Numbered from the stretch's first letter, positions 52,340 through 62,373 are shown. The stretch: DNA of 64,000 bases from Myxococcales bacterium (GCA_016794505.1 JAEUJZ010000037.1:310001-374000); one strand, 5' to 3'. Notes: generated by a model not told the origin, from the sequence alone. Numbers and translations: made by a program.

Positions 52340-53478
52340 TGCGGCAGGGTGGCCACGGCCACTTGACTGCCGACGCTGCGCAGCCCAAAGAACAGCAGCG
52401 AGCGGCCCGCCACCGTCGCCAAGCTTGGTGCCCCTACCGTGCCCTCGCTGGTCTTGATCAGCGCGGCCTCGACGGGCAAGAACGCAGAGGCGGGGCCGAT
52501 GCTCGCTTTCGTTCGCCCCTCGGCATAGGCGCTCGCGGCCACCAGCACCGTGTCACGCCCGGCCTGCGCTCGCAGCGCCACATCCCAGCGCACGCGGCCC
52601 ACGGGGGTCAGCAAGCGACGCGCCGCCACGTGCCCGATGCGCTCGGCGGGCACGGCTTTGCTCTCACCGGGCGGCACGCCGACGGCACTGACGTAAAGCA
52701 GCGGCGGGCTGATGCGCACGTCCAGCTCGCCGGTCTCTTTCCGTCCCAGATCGGCAGCGCGCACCAGCGTCGCGTACTCGGTCTCGGCCACGCGAAGCTC
52801 GCGCTCACCGAGGGTGTAGAACAGGTACACGCGATCTTCGTCGCGCACCGCCGACACCCGCCCGATATTGCCGGCGGTCCCGGCCCGCAGCGTCGTCGCC
52901 GAGATCAGCGGCGCGTCTCGCTTGTCGATGCCATCGGCTGTGACCACGGCCGCCCCGACATCGCCCTGCTGCCCTTGGTAAACGAGTAGCTGGCGGCTGC
53001 CATCGTCGCGCAGCGCCAGCACGCTGGGGCTGTGCAGTCCGGCGCCTTCCCAGGGCTGCGTCGGGGTCAGCACTTCGTCGGGCTCGGCCTCAGCATTGGG
53101 CTTTTGGGCACTCAGCCCGGCACGAAACAGCACGGTCTTTTCCGGCGACAGCCGCGGGCTCATCTGCCCCCACACCTGCATGCGAGCATCGGCCAGCGTC
53201 GCGCTCGGCATCACCGGCACGACCACCGTCGGCTCGTCGAGATCCCAGCCAAAGCGGCCCAGGGCATAGGGCACATCGGCATCCACGAAGCGATACCCCG
53301 ACAGCCCCGAGCGCGGCCAGCGATCCGGCAGCACCGTCGCGTCGCCCTGCGTTCCGCACGCCGCCAGCCCCGCCACAAGCAGCGCCCCCCAGGCAAGCGG
53401 CCCTGCGAGCGGCTGCGGTTTTCCATGGTGTGTAGGCTTCCCGAAAACGCGTTGGAACGCCGTGCTGAACCTGCGCAT
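52336..53478 (-). CDS. Hypothetical lipoprotein in the FadL operon
   Basis: The 380-aa protein starts at the ATG at 53478, 2 bp after the FadL stop; an ATG at 53493 overlapping FadL is possible. The signal peptide ends GLAAC. The mature part is beta-rich with repeated blocks such as LLVYQGQQGDVGAAVV, YLFYTLGERELRVAETEY and TVLVAASAYAEG, which may be a beta-propeller. No catalytic motif is visible. Its position between FadL barrels and a serine hydrolase suggests a surface partner for lipid handling; this is inference. Confidence 0.75.
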   Translation of the reverse strand: MRRFSTAFQRVFGKPTHHGKPQPLAGPLAWGALLVAGLAACGTQGDATVLPDRWPRSGLSGYRFVDADVPYALGRFGWDLDEPTVVVPVMPSATLADARMQVWGQMSPRLSPEKTVLFRAGLSAQKPNAEAEPDEVLTPTQPWEGAGLHSPSVLALRDDGSRQLLVYQGQQGDVGAAVVTADGIDKRDAPLISATTLRAGTAGNIGRVSAVRDEDRVYLFYTLGERELRVAETEYATLVRAADLGRKETGELDVRISPPLLYVSAVGVPPGESKAVPAERIGHVAARRLLTPVGRVRWDVALRAQAGRDTVLVAASAYAEGRTKASIGPASAFLPVEAALIKTSEGTVGAPSLATVAGRSLLFFGLRSVGSQVAVATLPQ

Positions 53479-53480
53479 GT

Positions 53481-54818
53481 TTAGAACCGCCATCGCATCT
53501 GCCCCCCGACTTGCCAGACCTGCCCTCCGACGGTGAAGTCGCCGACCAGCGACCGCGGATCGAGCTTCTTGAAGCGGCGCAGCGGCAGGTGTGTAAAGGC
53601 GCCGAACACATCGATCGCCAGCGGCTTTTTTAGAACCTGGCCCAGCCGCGATAGCTCAACGCCCAGGCCGAGACTGACGATGTGGCGATCGCTGTCGCCA
53701 AAGCTCGACTCGCCGTCTTGTTCTGGCACGGGGGACGGCTCGAAGCGATAGCCGCCGCGCAGATCCAGCGCCAGCCGCCCCGACAGCGCGTTCGAAAGCG
53801 CCCGCCATTCCACCCCCACAGCCGGCATCAGCGTGTCAAAGAACCCCGGATCGGGATAAGGCCGCGAGGGCACCAGCTTGACTAGATCGTTGAAACGGCC
53901 GATGTCGACGTTCAGCGTGATGCGCGCCGCGGGCGGGGGCTGCTCGCTCCAGCGCGAGTACGTCAGGTCGAAGCTGACCAGCACCGACGAGAACCGCGCC
54001 GCTGCACCGGCCACGATCTGCCACGGCTGGAACAGATCCACCGAGTACGCGACCTGTTCAAAGCGGGCGCCTTTCACCAGCGGCTCTTGTCCTTCGTCGC
54101 CGATGTCGCCGCGGATGTTGAAGCCTTGCTCTAGCTCCAGCAGGAACTTGTGGCGGTACACCAGCGAAAACGACAGGTCCTTGGTCGCCTCGAAAAGCAG
54201 GCCGACCTGCGGATAGCGAATCGCCAGCAGGTTCACGTCGACCGAGGACTCAAGCGCGCTCTGTTCGGGATCGGACAGCGCAACGCGGCCACGCAGATAC
54301 ACCACGCCCTTGCTGCGCGACATAAACGTCAAGCCACCGCCTAGGTATAAGCCGCGATAGATGTGAATCGCCAAGTTCGCGGCAAAGAACATCCGCTGCG
54401 GCCGGTTTTCAAACAGCTGCAGCCGCGGCCGATCGAACGACAGCACGCGGATTCGCGTCGCCTGCTGGTCCGGCAAGAACAGCGTCACACCGAAGGCAAA
54501 GCGCAGGCCCAAAAGCCGCCCCGGCAAGAGCACGCCAAAGATCAGCCCGCGCGAGTCCATCAGGTCCTGCGGCTGCCCCGAGACATTCAGGACTGGCCGC
54601 GCCAGCTGATAGCCCAAGTCGACGCGCAGATCGGTGCTTCGCGCCAAGCCCGCTGGGTTGTAATACGCTGCTGCTGTGTCGTCGGCCACCGCCGAGTACG
54701 CCGAGCCCAGCGCGGTGGCTCGCGCTCCCAGGCCAAAGGCATCGACGGGGTTTGCTCGCGCCGACGTCGCACCAAGCAGCGCGCCGCACAGTGTCAAAAG
54801 CCATGCCCACGCGCTCAT
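53481..54818 (-). CDS. OmpP1/FadL-family outer-membrane transporter (second of pair)
   Basis: The 445-aa protein starts at the ATG at 54818, overlapping the upstream FadL gene by ATGA. It has a signal peptide ending TSARA and then the FadL hallmark near the N-terminus: NPVDAFGLGARATALGSAYSAVADDTAAAYYNPAGLA, forming the plug and the first strands of the barrel. About 14 strands follow, ending QVGGQMRWRF. FadL proteins move long-chain fatty acids or other hydrophobic molecules across the outer membrane. No adjacent acyl-CoA ligase is visible. Confidence 0.9.
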   Translation of the reverse strand: MSAWAWLLTLCGALLGATSARANPVDAFGLGARATALGSAYSAVADDTAAAYYNPAGLARSTDLRVDLGYQLARPVLNVSGQPQDLMDSRGLIFGVLLPGRLLGLRFAFGVTLFLPDQQATRIRVLSFDRPRLQLFENRPQRMFFAANLAIHIYRGLYLGGGLTFMSRSKGVVYLRGRVALSDPEQSALESSVDVNLLAIRYPQVGLLFEATKDLSFSLVYRHKFLLELEQGFNIRGDIGDEGQEPLVKGARFEQVAYSVDLFQPWQIVAGAAARFSSVLVSFDLTYSRWSEQPPPAARITLNVDIGRFNDLVKLVPSRPYPDPGFFDTLMPAVGVEWRALSNALSGRLALDLRGGYRFEPSPVPEQDGESSFGDSDRHIVSLGLGVELSRLGQVLKKPLAIDVFGAFTHLPLRRFKKLDPRSLVGDFTVGGQVWQVGGQMRWRF

Positions 54819-56092
54819 AGCTGATACCCCAGGACCGCGCCGAGTACACCCAGGCCGCCCGACAGCGTCGAGTGCGGCCCCAAGATATGCCCCTGACCAA
54901 AGACATCGAGAGTCAGCGGCAGCCGCCCGATGAAGCGCAGGCCCAGACCGGCTGACACGATGTGGCGGTCGGCGTCGTGCAGGTTCGATGGTCGCGACTC
55001 GGGCTTGGGGGGCGAGGCCGGTGGATCCGGCGCCGGGCTCCACTCGAACTGATAGCCGCCGCGCAGCGACAGCTCTCCCCAGCCGCCTAAAGCCAGGGTC
55101 TTTTCGATGGCCAGCCGCGGCACCAGCGTGTCGTGAAAGCCGGGCACCGGCAGCATCGCGGCGCTCTGGGTCGCCGGCAAGACCGGGTACTCATACGCCG
55201 ACCAGTGCTTCCAGGTGAGCTGCGCGACCAAAAGCAGCGACGGCCGCAGCCGCGCCGCGGCTTCCATGCCGAGCTGCAGCGGGTCGTACTGCGCCGACCC
55301 GGCAAAGTAAATCAGCGGCAGCTCAATGGGCAGCGCGTCGCCCAGCTTGGTGCTGACCGTTAAGCGATACGACGAGCGCGAGGCACCGCGAAACACCGCT
55401 CCCAGCGCCAGGCGATCGCCCAGGCCCTGCCAGCGCACGCCCAAGATCGGCGCGTAATCGACGGTCAACTGCTGTTCCGAGATCGACGTGATGCGACCGC
55501 TGCCATCGGGCGTGATGGTGATCGTGCCGACCAGCGCCGCCAAAGCCAGCGCACCGCCACCGACGGAAAATCCGCCCGGCAAGCGAACCCCGGCACCGAG
55601 CAGCACCGACACCACTTGCGAGCGTCCATCCAAGACCGGCGCCCGTGGCACGTCGGGGAACGGATCCTGCGCGCGGTTGATCAGGCCAAACGGCGTATAC
55701 AAAGCGAGCGCCGTGCCGATGCGATCTTTCAGCACTCCACCGAGCGGCAGGGTAAAGCTGCCGCCGATGATCAGGCCCGCTGTCGGGTCGATCAGGTGGG
55801 GGCTGATGCTGCCGTCCTGCGGGCTGCGCAGCGACAGGCCATAGCCGCCATAGACCGTTCCCAGCGTCAGCTGTCGGCCGCTCTGCCAGAGGCCCGCCGG
55901 GTTGGCATAGGCGGCATCAAAGCCCGTCGCGTACGCCGCGCCTGTGTTGGCCATCGCGCTCACTCGCCCACCCAGGCCAAATAGCTCGGGCAGCGACGCT
56001 GCCGCAGGCGACGGCGACAGCGAAGCGAGCACCAGGCTCAGCCCGCAAAGTCGCGGCCACGTCGGCCCCATACGACCCAGCGCTCGCCTCAT
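54815..56092 (-). CDS. OmpP1/FadL-family outer-membrane transporter (first of pair)
   Basis: The 425-aa protein starts at the ATG at 56092, overlapping dtd by ATGA. The signal peptide ends AAASLPE and the FadL plug motif [30 protein letters not shown] follows, then a barrel ending LGAVLGYQL. It is clearly paralogous to the next gene but only moderately similar, so the duplication is old. A Pro/Ser-rich insertion ([12 protein letters not shown]) sits in the second half. Together the pair may form two channels for different hydrophobic substrates. Confidence 0.9.
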   Translation of the reverse strand: MRRALGRMGPTWPRLCGLSLVLASLSPSPAAASLPELFGLGGRVSAMANTGAAYATGFDAAYANPAGLWQSGRQLTLGTVYGGYGLSLRSPQDGSISPHLIDPTAGLIIGGSFTLPLGGVLKDRIGTALALYTPFGLINRAQDPFPDVPRAPVLDGRSQVVSVLLGAGVRLPGGFSVGGGALALAALVGTITITPDGSGRITSISEQQLTVDYAPILGVRWQGLGDRLALGAVFRGASRSSYRLTVSTKLGDALPIELPLIYFAGSAQYDPLQLGMEAAARLRPSLLLVAQLTWKHWSAYEYPVLPATQSAAMLPVPGFHDTLVPRLAIEKTLALGGWGELSLRGGYQFEWSPAPDPPASPPKPESRPSNLHDADRHIVSAGLGLRFIGRLPLTLDVFGQGHILGPHSTLSGGLGVLGAVLGYQL

Positions 56093-56625
56093 GCTTCACC
56101 TCGGGCTGGCTTGCCGCGACTCAGCGTCGAATCGAGCAGCAGCGTCACCGGTCCATCGTTGACGATCTCGACGGCCATCATCGCGCCGAAGCGGCCGGTG
56201 GCCACCCGATGCCCAAGCTGACGCAAGGCCCAAACAAAGTGTTCGTACAAGGGCTCGGCCTGATCGGGAGGCAAGGCACCGATAAACGAGGGTCGCCGCC
56301 CCTTGCTGGCGTCGCCGTACAGCGTGAACTGGCTGATGACCAGCAGGCTGCCGCCGACCTCGGTCAAGCTGCGGTTCATGTCCTTGCCGCCGCTGGCCTC
56401 GGCTTCTGCGCGGACCGCGCTATCGGGGAATATACGCAGGCCGGCCACCTTGTCCGCCAGCCACTCGGCGTCGGCTCGCTCATCGCCTTGCCCAATGCCG
56501 AGCAGCACGCACAGCCCGCGGTCGATCTGACCCAAGACCGCGCCGCCGTCCTGATAGACGCCCAGGGCCGTAGAAATTTGTTCGCGTACCGCCGCACGCG
56601 ATACGCGCTGGACAACGGCTCTCAT
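56089..56625 (-). CDS. dtd: D-aminoacyl-tRNA deacylase
   Basis: The 178-aa protein starts at the ATG at 56625 ([13 protein letters not shown]). It has the family motifs SQFTLYGD near residue 107 and the Gly-cisPro GPVT near residue 160 that form the active site. It hydrolyses D-amino acids from mischarged tRNA. The family usually has about 145-150 residues; an insertion around GGKD at residues 90-95 and a short basic tail explain the extra length. It is the first gene of an ATGA-coupled run with two FadL barrels, an odd partnership. Confidence 0.93.
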   Translation of the reverse strand: MRAVVQRVSRAAVREQISTALGVYQDGGAVLGQIDRGLCVLLGIGQGDERADAEWLADKVAGLRIFPDSAVRAEAEASGGKDMNRSLTEVGGSLLVISQFTLYGDASKGRRPSFIGALPPDQAEPLYEHFVWALRQLGHRVATGRFGAMMAVEIVNDGPVTLLLDSTLSRGKPARGEA

Positions 56626-56890
56626 CGCAGACTCCCGTGTGGGCAAGCGCCCGCTTGGCTGGTGGACGTGGTGTGTGGCTCTTGCGGTTGGCTTTTGTGT
56701 CCCGGTCTGTTCGCAGAAGAAGAGCGGGTAACACAGCCACGATCCGCCTGGCAAGCGTCGGCCGTGTCCCGTGATCGGCATCGGCCACCCGCCACGCGAC
56801 GGGCTGGACCGGGCGCGGCCGACGGGCTGGGTGCGGTCTTGGCCCTGGCCTCTGTTCAGCTCGCTGGCTTGCGGCCTAAGATGCCGGCCC

Positions 56891-58348
56891 ATGTCGTTTT
56901 CACGCGCATCGTGGGCGGTTTTCGTCGTGGCCCAGCTTGTTGGCTGCGGCGATCCGACACGCGAGTCACCGGATCCGCTGCGCCCCGTTTCCGGGCCGGC
57001 GTCGCCCCTTGCCGATGTCAGCGCCGACCTGCAGGCGCTCTTGGAACACGGCGCGCTGGACGGTGCCTGCACTGGGCTGCCGCCCGCGGGCTCGGATCGC
57101 CAACAGGACCGCACCGCCCGTCTGCGCTGCGGCAAGTCGATGTTCTTTTATGAGAGCTTCGGCACCGCAGGCGTACCCAAGAGCTTGGTGCGGTTTCTCC
57201 TCGACAACTTCCCGCAAGACGTCGGGGCAGGCTTCGCTCGACTGGGCATGGTGCCCGATCCTTACTCGGCGCAGCACCTGCCGCTGGGAATGGTGCCGAC
57301 TGCCAAGCTCGGCGGCAAAGTCGACGCGCTGGCCTTTACCTGTGCAAGCTGTCACTTCGCGCAGCTTCCCGATGGCCGCTACGCCGTGGGAGCACCGAAC
57401 CATCGCTATGAGTACGGCCTGCAGAACCTACTGGTCGCGGTCTTGCCGTCGGTGGCGTTGCAGGGACCTGCCGGGCATGCGGCAAGCGCCGTCGCCCGCG
57501 TACAGCCGCTGCTTTCACGCATCCAGGCCGATGCAGCGCTGAAAAACAAGCTGGTGGCCGCCGTGCTGCCGCTGTCTTTGGCCGGTATCAAGGCCCCGGT
57601 GTTTCCGGCTGCGGCGGAAGATCACTATGCCGCGTGGCGGGCCGGCACCATGGACTTTTTGATCGAGCCCCTGCCCGTAAACGATGGCGTCCACACCGTG
57701 TCGAAGATCCCGCCGCTGTGGGAGCTTCCCACCAACGCAGAGATCGCAGCGAGTGGCATGGCAAACGCGCTGCTGGGCTGGACCGGCAACACGCACAGCC
57801 TGGAACACTTCTGCCAGTCCTTCGTCGTGTACGGCGGTGGGCCGGTCGCGGCCTGGCCGATGGAAAAGATCGCGCCGCTTTGGGAATATGTGTACTCGCT
57901 GCGCCGGCCCGCGAGTCCCGCACCGCTCGACGAGGCGACCGTGGCGCAAGGTCGGCGCGTGTTCAGCGAGCGCGGCTGCAGCACCTGCCACGACGGCCCG
58001 CGCGGCAGCGGCAAGCGCGTCTACGCCTTCGACGAGATCGGCAGCGAGCGCGCCCTGCAAGCCTGGCTGGATCCTGCGGGCAGCGGCACACCTTGCTGTG
58101 GCGCTCCGCCGTCGCCCGAGAGCGCCCCAACGCACGGCATCAAGTCACCACGCCTGGTGGGCCTGTTTTCCGAGCAGCGCTTTCTGCACAACGGCTCGCT
58201 CGACTCGCTGGAACAGCTCTTCTGCTTGGGTAGCTCGCGCCCGACGCGCACCGACATGCCCTTTGGCGATCAGGGACACGTCGAGACCTGCAACGATCTA
58301 CGCGACGACGAAAAGCGGCAGCTCATCGCCTATCTTTTGGCCAACTAG
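56891..58348 (+). CDS. Diheme c-type cytochrome lipoprotein
   Basis: The 485-aa protein has a lipobox (LVGC, Cys19) and two CxxCH haem motifs, CASCH at 151-155 and CSTCH at 363-367. The C-terminal domain looks like a cytochrome c/di-haem peroxidase fold ([29 protein letters not shown]), and the N-terminal half is of unknown type. It is probably exported and surface- or periplasm-anchored. Several such proteins appear in myxobacteria as members of the di-haem cytochrome c peroxidase family, but key axial Met residues were not established here. Confidence 0.87.
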   Translation: MSFSRASWAVFVVAQLVGCGDPTRESPDPLRPVSGPASPLADVSADLQALLEHGALDGACTGLPPAGSDRQQDRTARLRCGKSMFFYESFGTAGVPKSLVRFLLDNFPQDVGAGFARLGMVPDPYSAQHLPLGMVPTAKLGGKVDALAFTCASCHFAQLPDGRYAVGAPNHRYEYGLQNLLVAVLPSVALQGPAGHAASAVARVQPLLSRIQADAALKNKLVAAVLPLSLAGIKAPVFPAAAEDHYAAWRAGTMDFLIEPLPVNDGVHTVSKIPPLWELPTNAEIAASGMANALLGWTGNTHSLEHFCQSFVVYGGGPVAAWPMEKIAPLWEYVYSLRRPASPAPLDEATVAQGRRVFSERGCSTCHDGPRGSGKRVYAFDEIGSERALQAWLDPAGSGTPCCGAPPSPESAPTHGIKSPRLVGLFSEQRFLHNGSLDSLEQLFCLGSSRPTRTDMPFGDQGHVETCNDLRDDEKRQLIAYLLAN

Positions 58349-58373
58349 GAGCGTATTGCCGCGTCGCGAGCGC

Positions 58374-58531
58374 TTACAGTGCCGCCGCAGAGCCGTGCAG
58401 AAAGGCATCCAAGCGACCGCGCAGCGCGGCATCGGGCTCGTCGGCAGGCGCCTGCGTCCACAGCGCCATGGCATCGTCCGGCCCGCTTGTTTTCGGCCAA
58501 GCCAGCAAGACCGAACGTGCCAGGTTGCGAT
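58374..58531 (-). pseudogene. Out-of-frame continuation of the repeat-protein gene (frameshift candidate)
   Basis: Just past the stop of the gene at 58532, the minus strand stays open in the -1/+2 frame until TAA at 58376. That stretch encodes about 52 residues with strong G/C-ending codon use (NRNLARSVLLAWPKTSG, then GRLDAFLHGSAAAL), like real coding sequence. It has no start codon or Shine-Dalgarno of its own. The simplest reading is that the gene originally continued here and carries a one- or two-base indel near 58530-58560, either true or a sequencing error. Confidence 0.55.
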
Positions 58532-59632
58532 TCAGCCGGAGCGCGACAGAAACGCGCGGCAGCGCTCGCGCAGATCACGTCGCCACTCCGCAGAAAAGCC
58601 GCGCGCCTGTCGCTCGGGCCAGCTCTCTTCGTCGTCCAGCCAGTCGACCAGGCCGCGGATGACGCCAACGTCAAAGAGCCGCGCCGGTCGACGCTCGACG
58701 TGGTGCAGAAACGCCGACAGCACCGCCGCGCCATCGCCGTAGTCATCCATCGTCGCGGCCGGGCCGCCCGTCGTTAAGAGCGCGCTGAGGATCTGACCAG
58801 CCCCATCGAGGATTGCGTCGCTGACCGACTCGCGCTCCAGCGCTGCCTGCAGACGCCCGACCTGGGCACACAGAAGCGCGGTGTATTCGATCATCACGTC
58901 GTTGCGATAGCCATCGCAAAGCAGCCAGTCGCGCAGCGCATCGGGTAGCTCGCCCATGCGCGCCAAGCGCTCGATGACGTGGATGCGCCCCCAGCCGTGT
59001 ACGCGTCGCGCCAAGCGCCACAGCGCAGGCAGCGGATCGGGCTGCGACTGCATCAAAGCCACGGCGGCAAACAGCGTGAACTCATCGTGCGAGCCAGCGA
59101 CCACCAGAAGCTCTTCGTCCTCGGGCTGTGCCACCAAGCCAAGCAGCGCCAGGCCCAGCTTGAGCGGCTCGCGATCGGCCGCGACCTCGACCAAATAGCG
59201 CGCGATGCCATGCAGCGCCTGCGGAGGAATGGCCCGTTCCTCGACGATGCGCTCGCTCAGAGCATCGACCACCTGCAGCGCCTGTGCCTCGCACAAAAGC
59301 GCGTACAGCCCCGCGAGCTTGGCGATGGCGACGTCGTCTGTGTCCGACCGCGCGCAGTCATACAGCGCCGACGTGAGGATCTGCACCTGCTCGGTCCGAT
59401 CGTCCTTGCCCGCCATGTGATGCGACATCACGCCGTCGAGCGCTCCCGGTGCCCAGCGCAGGGTCTCGGGCGTCACCTGCGGCTCGTCGGGCAGCGCCTG
59501 GCCCGCCGCGCTGAGCCCGGCGTCATCGGGCAAAAGGTGCGCGTGCAGGTGTTCAACCAGCGAGACGCGGCCCGCCCACGGCACAGCGAGCGCGTCGATT
59601 GGGGGCGTGGTGCGTCGATCGAACTCAGACAT
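58532..59632 (-). CDS. HEAT-like helical repeat protein, probably frameshifted at its 3' end
   Basis: The 366-aa protein starts at the ATG at 59632. It is almost entirely helical, with paired amphipathic helices typical of HEAT/armadillo repeats (LALLGLVAQPEDEELLVVAGSHDEFTLFAAVALMQ, WGRIHVIERLARMGELPDALRDWLL). No catalytic motif is present, so it is likely a scaffold or adaptor. The end at SRSG is abrupt and the next 52 codons in another frame look like its true terminus. The next gene on the same strand is an A+T-rich DUF3592-like gene 37 bp upstream. Confidence 0.75.
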   Translation of the reverse strand: MSEFDRRTTPPIDALAVPWAGRVSLVEHLHAHLLPDDAGLSAAGQALPDEPQVTPETLRWAPGALDGVMSHHMAGKDDRTEQVQILTSALYDCARSDTDDVAIAKLAGLYALLCEAQALQVVDALSERIVEERAIPPQALHGIARYLVEVAADREPLKLGLALLGLVAQPEDEELLVVAGSHDEFTLFAAVALMQSQPDPLPALWRLARRVHGWGRIHVIERLARMGELPDALRDWLLCDGYRNDVMIEYTALLCAQVGRLQAALERESVSDAILDGAGQILSALLTTGGPAATMDDYGDGAAVLSAFLHHVERRPARLFDVGVIRGLVDWLDDEESWPERQARGFSAEWRRDLRERCRAFLSRSG

Positions 59633-59668
59633 CGGAACCTCAACGTAGGTGACGTGGCGGCACGGTGA

Positions 59669-60697
59669 TTATGTCGTTTGCTGAGCAACCCGGCGGAAGA
59701 GATGACGCGGAACCCCCAGCTCCTCTTTGAGCCAGTCGGCAAACTGCGAGGCTTCTGATTCACTCAACCAACGGCATATGACTACAGCCTGAGATGGATT
59801 TTTGAGAAGAACTACATTGCGATACCTTGTTTCGGTTTCACTGCAATCCTCGTCATGCAGTTCAACTCGGACCGCTGCGATCGCACTCAATGGCAGACTA
59901 ACCTGCTTAAATTGCCTGGCACAATCTGGAAATTTAACGCGCTGTGTTGATTTATTAATAATCAGATCGTAAATACCAGATTTTTGTTTTTCTCGTTGAT
60001 GAAAGATGGCATACCCGCCAACCGCCAACGTCATCAAAACCACGGTACAGGGGATGGCCCAGCCGGTGGGCGCTTCTCGGCCCAGCGCCCCCCCAAGCAC
60101 CGCGGCCAACAGTGCCGCACAGGACGTCGCAATCGCGCCGTACGTACAGGGCGAATAGCCCATAATCTGCACCCGCACTTCGTCGCCAGAGCGCCGGACA
60201 GGCAGGCCGCCGGTCTCGCGACCTCGCTCTCGCTCACGAAGCCTCCGCGCGAGGGCGGCCCAGACCGCCAGTGGAACGACATTGACAGGAATAATAACCA
60301 ACAAAATAAGCACTTCTTGCTCATTGATGTCGCGCTTCAAAACGGAATCATTTTTCGCATGTGGATCATAAAAAACAAGGACCTGCGAGCCAACAGGTAG
60401 CTGTTTTACAATCGCCGCCGCATCCTCCGCCTTATCAAAGCTTTCGTTTATGTAACGATATCGAGTTCCGATAAAATTCTGTCCATCTATTTCATATTCA
60501 TATTTGAATCTTGGCGCATAACGTCTCGAATCATCGCTTGACTTGTCAATGACTTCTCCATGCGTCACTTTCCCAATTGCCGTACTGTATTTCATAGAAC
60601 GCATATACTGCATTAGAAAGTATCCCACAATCGCATCTGTCAGTAGTGCGAGCAAAGAAAGGACCACTCCAATAGAGACGAGCTTGAACGTCCGCAT
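59669..60697 (-). CDS. DUF3592-like membrane protein
   Basis: The 342-aa protein has an N-terminal membrane helix (about 5-30) and a DUF3592-type domain (about 40-130: GEVIDKSSDDSRRYAPRFKYEYEIDGQNFIGTRYRY, then LPVGSQVLVFYDPHAKNDS), then a second pair of membrane helices. The C-terminal part is a soluble domain of unknown function. The gene is markedly A+T-richer than its neighbours, especially 60280-60700 and 59770-60000, with codons such as AAA, ATA and TTT, which suggests recent acquisition. Confidence 0.8.
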   Translation of the reverse strand: MRTFKLVSIGVVLSLLALLTDAIVGYFLMQYMRSMKYSTAIGKVTHGEVIDKSSDDSRRYAPRFKYEYEIDGQNFIGTRYRYINESFDKAEDAAAIVKQLPVGSQVLVFYDPHAKNDSVLKRDINEQEVLILLVIIPVNVVPLAVWAALARRLRERERGRETGGLPVRRSGDEVRVQIMGYSPCTYGAIATSCAALLAAVLGGALGREAPTGWAIPCTVVLMTLAVGGYAIFHQREKQKSGIYDLIINKSTQRVKFPDCARQFKQVSLPLSAIAAVRVELHDEDCSETETRYRNVVLLKNPSQAVVICRWLSESEASQFADWLKEELGVPRHLFRRVAQQTT

Positions 60698-60766
60698 GCT
60701 GTGAATCCTAGGACAAGCGGCGGGCAGCGCGTAGAACGCGTCTTGTCCCCCCGAGGCGCAGGCTGG

Positions 60767-62296
60767 CTACGGGCTGGTCAGGCCCTGGGCGTAGGCCCGG
60801 CGCAGGTCTTCATTGCCGAGCACGATGCGGGCTTCGTCGAGCACACGGGCGATGTGGCGCAGCTCGCGATCCATGCTGGTGCGAGCGCGGTACGGCAGGC
60901 TGGGCGCGTGCAGCTCGCCGCGCAGCGCTTGATGGGCGCGCAGCACTTCCGCCGTCGTCGCGGTCGGCGACAGATCCAAAAGCGCGAAGTAGTCCCCGTC
61001 TTCGACCAGGCGGTACACCTGCTGGATGCGACGCACGCACAGCTCGGCTTCGTTGTGCTGAATCGCGGGCGACGACTTCGGACCCGGCGACGGCTTCGGC
61101 GATGACTTGGGCGTCCCGGAGAGGCCCAGTCCCACGCCCAGCGACGCGGCCAAGGCTCGCGCCCCCGTCGCTGTCCCCGAAACGGCCAGCGTCCCCAGGC
61201 AGACCAGCGAGTACGCCAGCACATACACCGCGTGCTCGCCCAGACCCGTCCTGCGCATGATGTCGTTCAGCGTCTGCTGCCCGTCGAACAGCGTCAGCGC
61301 CAGCTCCTCTGGCGTGCTCAGCCCAATGTCGCTGAGCGCGGCACCTCCCTCGGTGGCGCCGATGACCGCTGTCGGTCGCAGCCGCGCATTCACCGAGCCC
61401 AGCCGGCGCTGCAGAAAGGCCAGCTCGGCGCTCTTGCGCAGACCTTCGACGATCAAGCGACGCACCGGCAGCGGCGGATCGAGCTTTTCATCGCGCGTGA
61501 TGGCCCGCGCCAGCACGCGATACCGCCCCGGTCCGATGGCCACTGCGCGACTGCACAGCTCGCGCACATAGCTCAAAAGATGCCCCATGGCGGCGCCGCG
61601 CGGCAGAAGCTGCGCTTCGACCAAGCGGCCCAGCTGCTGGTGAGGGCGATGCAGCGGCACATCGCTCAGCAGATAGCGCGCCCGCTGCAGCTGCGGTCGC
61701 GACCACAGCGGCCCCAGATAGTCGACCAAGCCATCGTCCGGCACCGTCGAAAACGCGCCGATCAGCGCACCGTTTTCAAAGTACAGCTCGCGGTGCGGGG
61801 CCATGTCGGGGGTGCTCGGCCCCAGACCTCCGGCGTGAGCGCTCTCGGCAGGCGCGAATTCCGGCGGGATGGATCGGCTATTTCCGTCGCTGGGAATCGG
61901 TCCACCCGACGACAGAGGCTGCGGCGCCAGCCACAGGCAGCCGCTGTAGTTCGTCGCCACCGCCCAGGCCACAATACGCGGCGCATCAAACTGCGACAGA
62001 TCGCCAGCCGGCGGCAGCTCGACGACAAAGACGGCGGGCGAGAGCGGCCGGTCCGCCGCAGGCGCGAGCCCCGCTGGCGCTCGCACGCCAGCCCGCGGTG
62101 TCTGGCGCTCGGGAAAGGCGGCGCGCACAGCCGGCGTGGCGACCGGGGTCACCGCTGAAGGCAGCACCGTCACTTGGACCGGCGCCGATGCGGTTCCAAG
62201 CGGCACAGGCGCGGGCAGTGGCGTGATGTCGTCATCGCCAAAGCGCGAGATGCCGCCCCCTGGGAACGGCCCACGACTGACAGGGTCTTTGGGCAC
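60767..62296 (-). CDS. PATAN-like / degenerate J-domain protein
   Basis: The 509-aa protein has a Pro/Ala-rich N-terminus (1-130) and a central region (about 165-390) like the PATAN/DUF4388 modules of myxobacterial regulators (ELYFENGALIGAFSTVPDDGLVDYLG, PEELALTLFDGQQTLNDIMRRTGLGEHAVYVLAYSLVCLGTLAVSG). A KSSPKPSPGPKSS linker follows, then a C-terminal J-domain-like segment (about 435-505: YFALLDLSPTATTAEVLRAHQALRGELH, then DRELRHIARVLDEARIVLG). The HPD tripeptide needed to stimulate DnaK is replaced by HAP, so it probably does not act as a cochaperone. These proteins are suspected to link sensing to motility or chaperone-like contacts. It is divergent from uvrD. Confidence 0.82.
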   Translation of the reverse strand: MPKDPVSRGPFPGGGISRFGDDDITPLPAPVPLGTASAPVQVTVLPSAVTPVATPAVRAAFPERQTPRAGVRAPAGLAPAADRPLSPAVFVVELPPAGDLSQFDAPRIVAWAVATNYSGCLWLAPQPLSSGGPIPSDGNSRSIPPEFAPAESAHAGGLGPSTPDMAPHRELYFENGALIGAFSTVPDDGLVDYLGPLWSRPQLQRARYLLSDVPLHRPHQQLGRLVEAQLLPRGAAMGHLLSYVRELCSRAVAIGPGRYRVLARAITRDEKLDPPLPVRRLIVEGLRKSAELAFLQRRLGSVNARLRPTAVIGATEGGAALSDIGLSTPEELALTLFDGQQTLNDIMRRTGLGEHAVYVLAYSLVCLGTLAVSGTATGARALAASLGVGLGLSGTPKSSPKPSPGPKSSPAIQHNEAELCVRRIQQVYRLVEDGDYFALLDLSPTATTAEVLRAHQALRGELHAPSLPYRARTSMDRELRHIARVLDEARIVLGNEDLRRAYAQGLTSP

Positions 62297-62373
62297 AGTT
62301 AAGTCTAGTCAAATCTCGACGGGGGAAGCAAAAGGAATCGCCTTGCGCAGGGGGAGCGATAAGCTGCCGGCCG

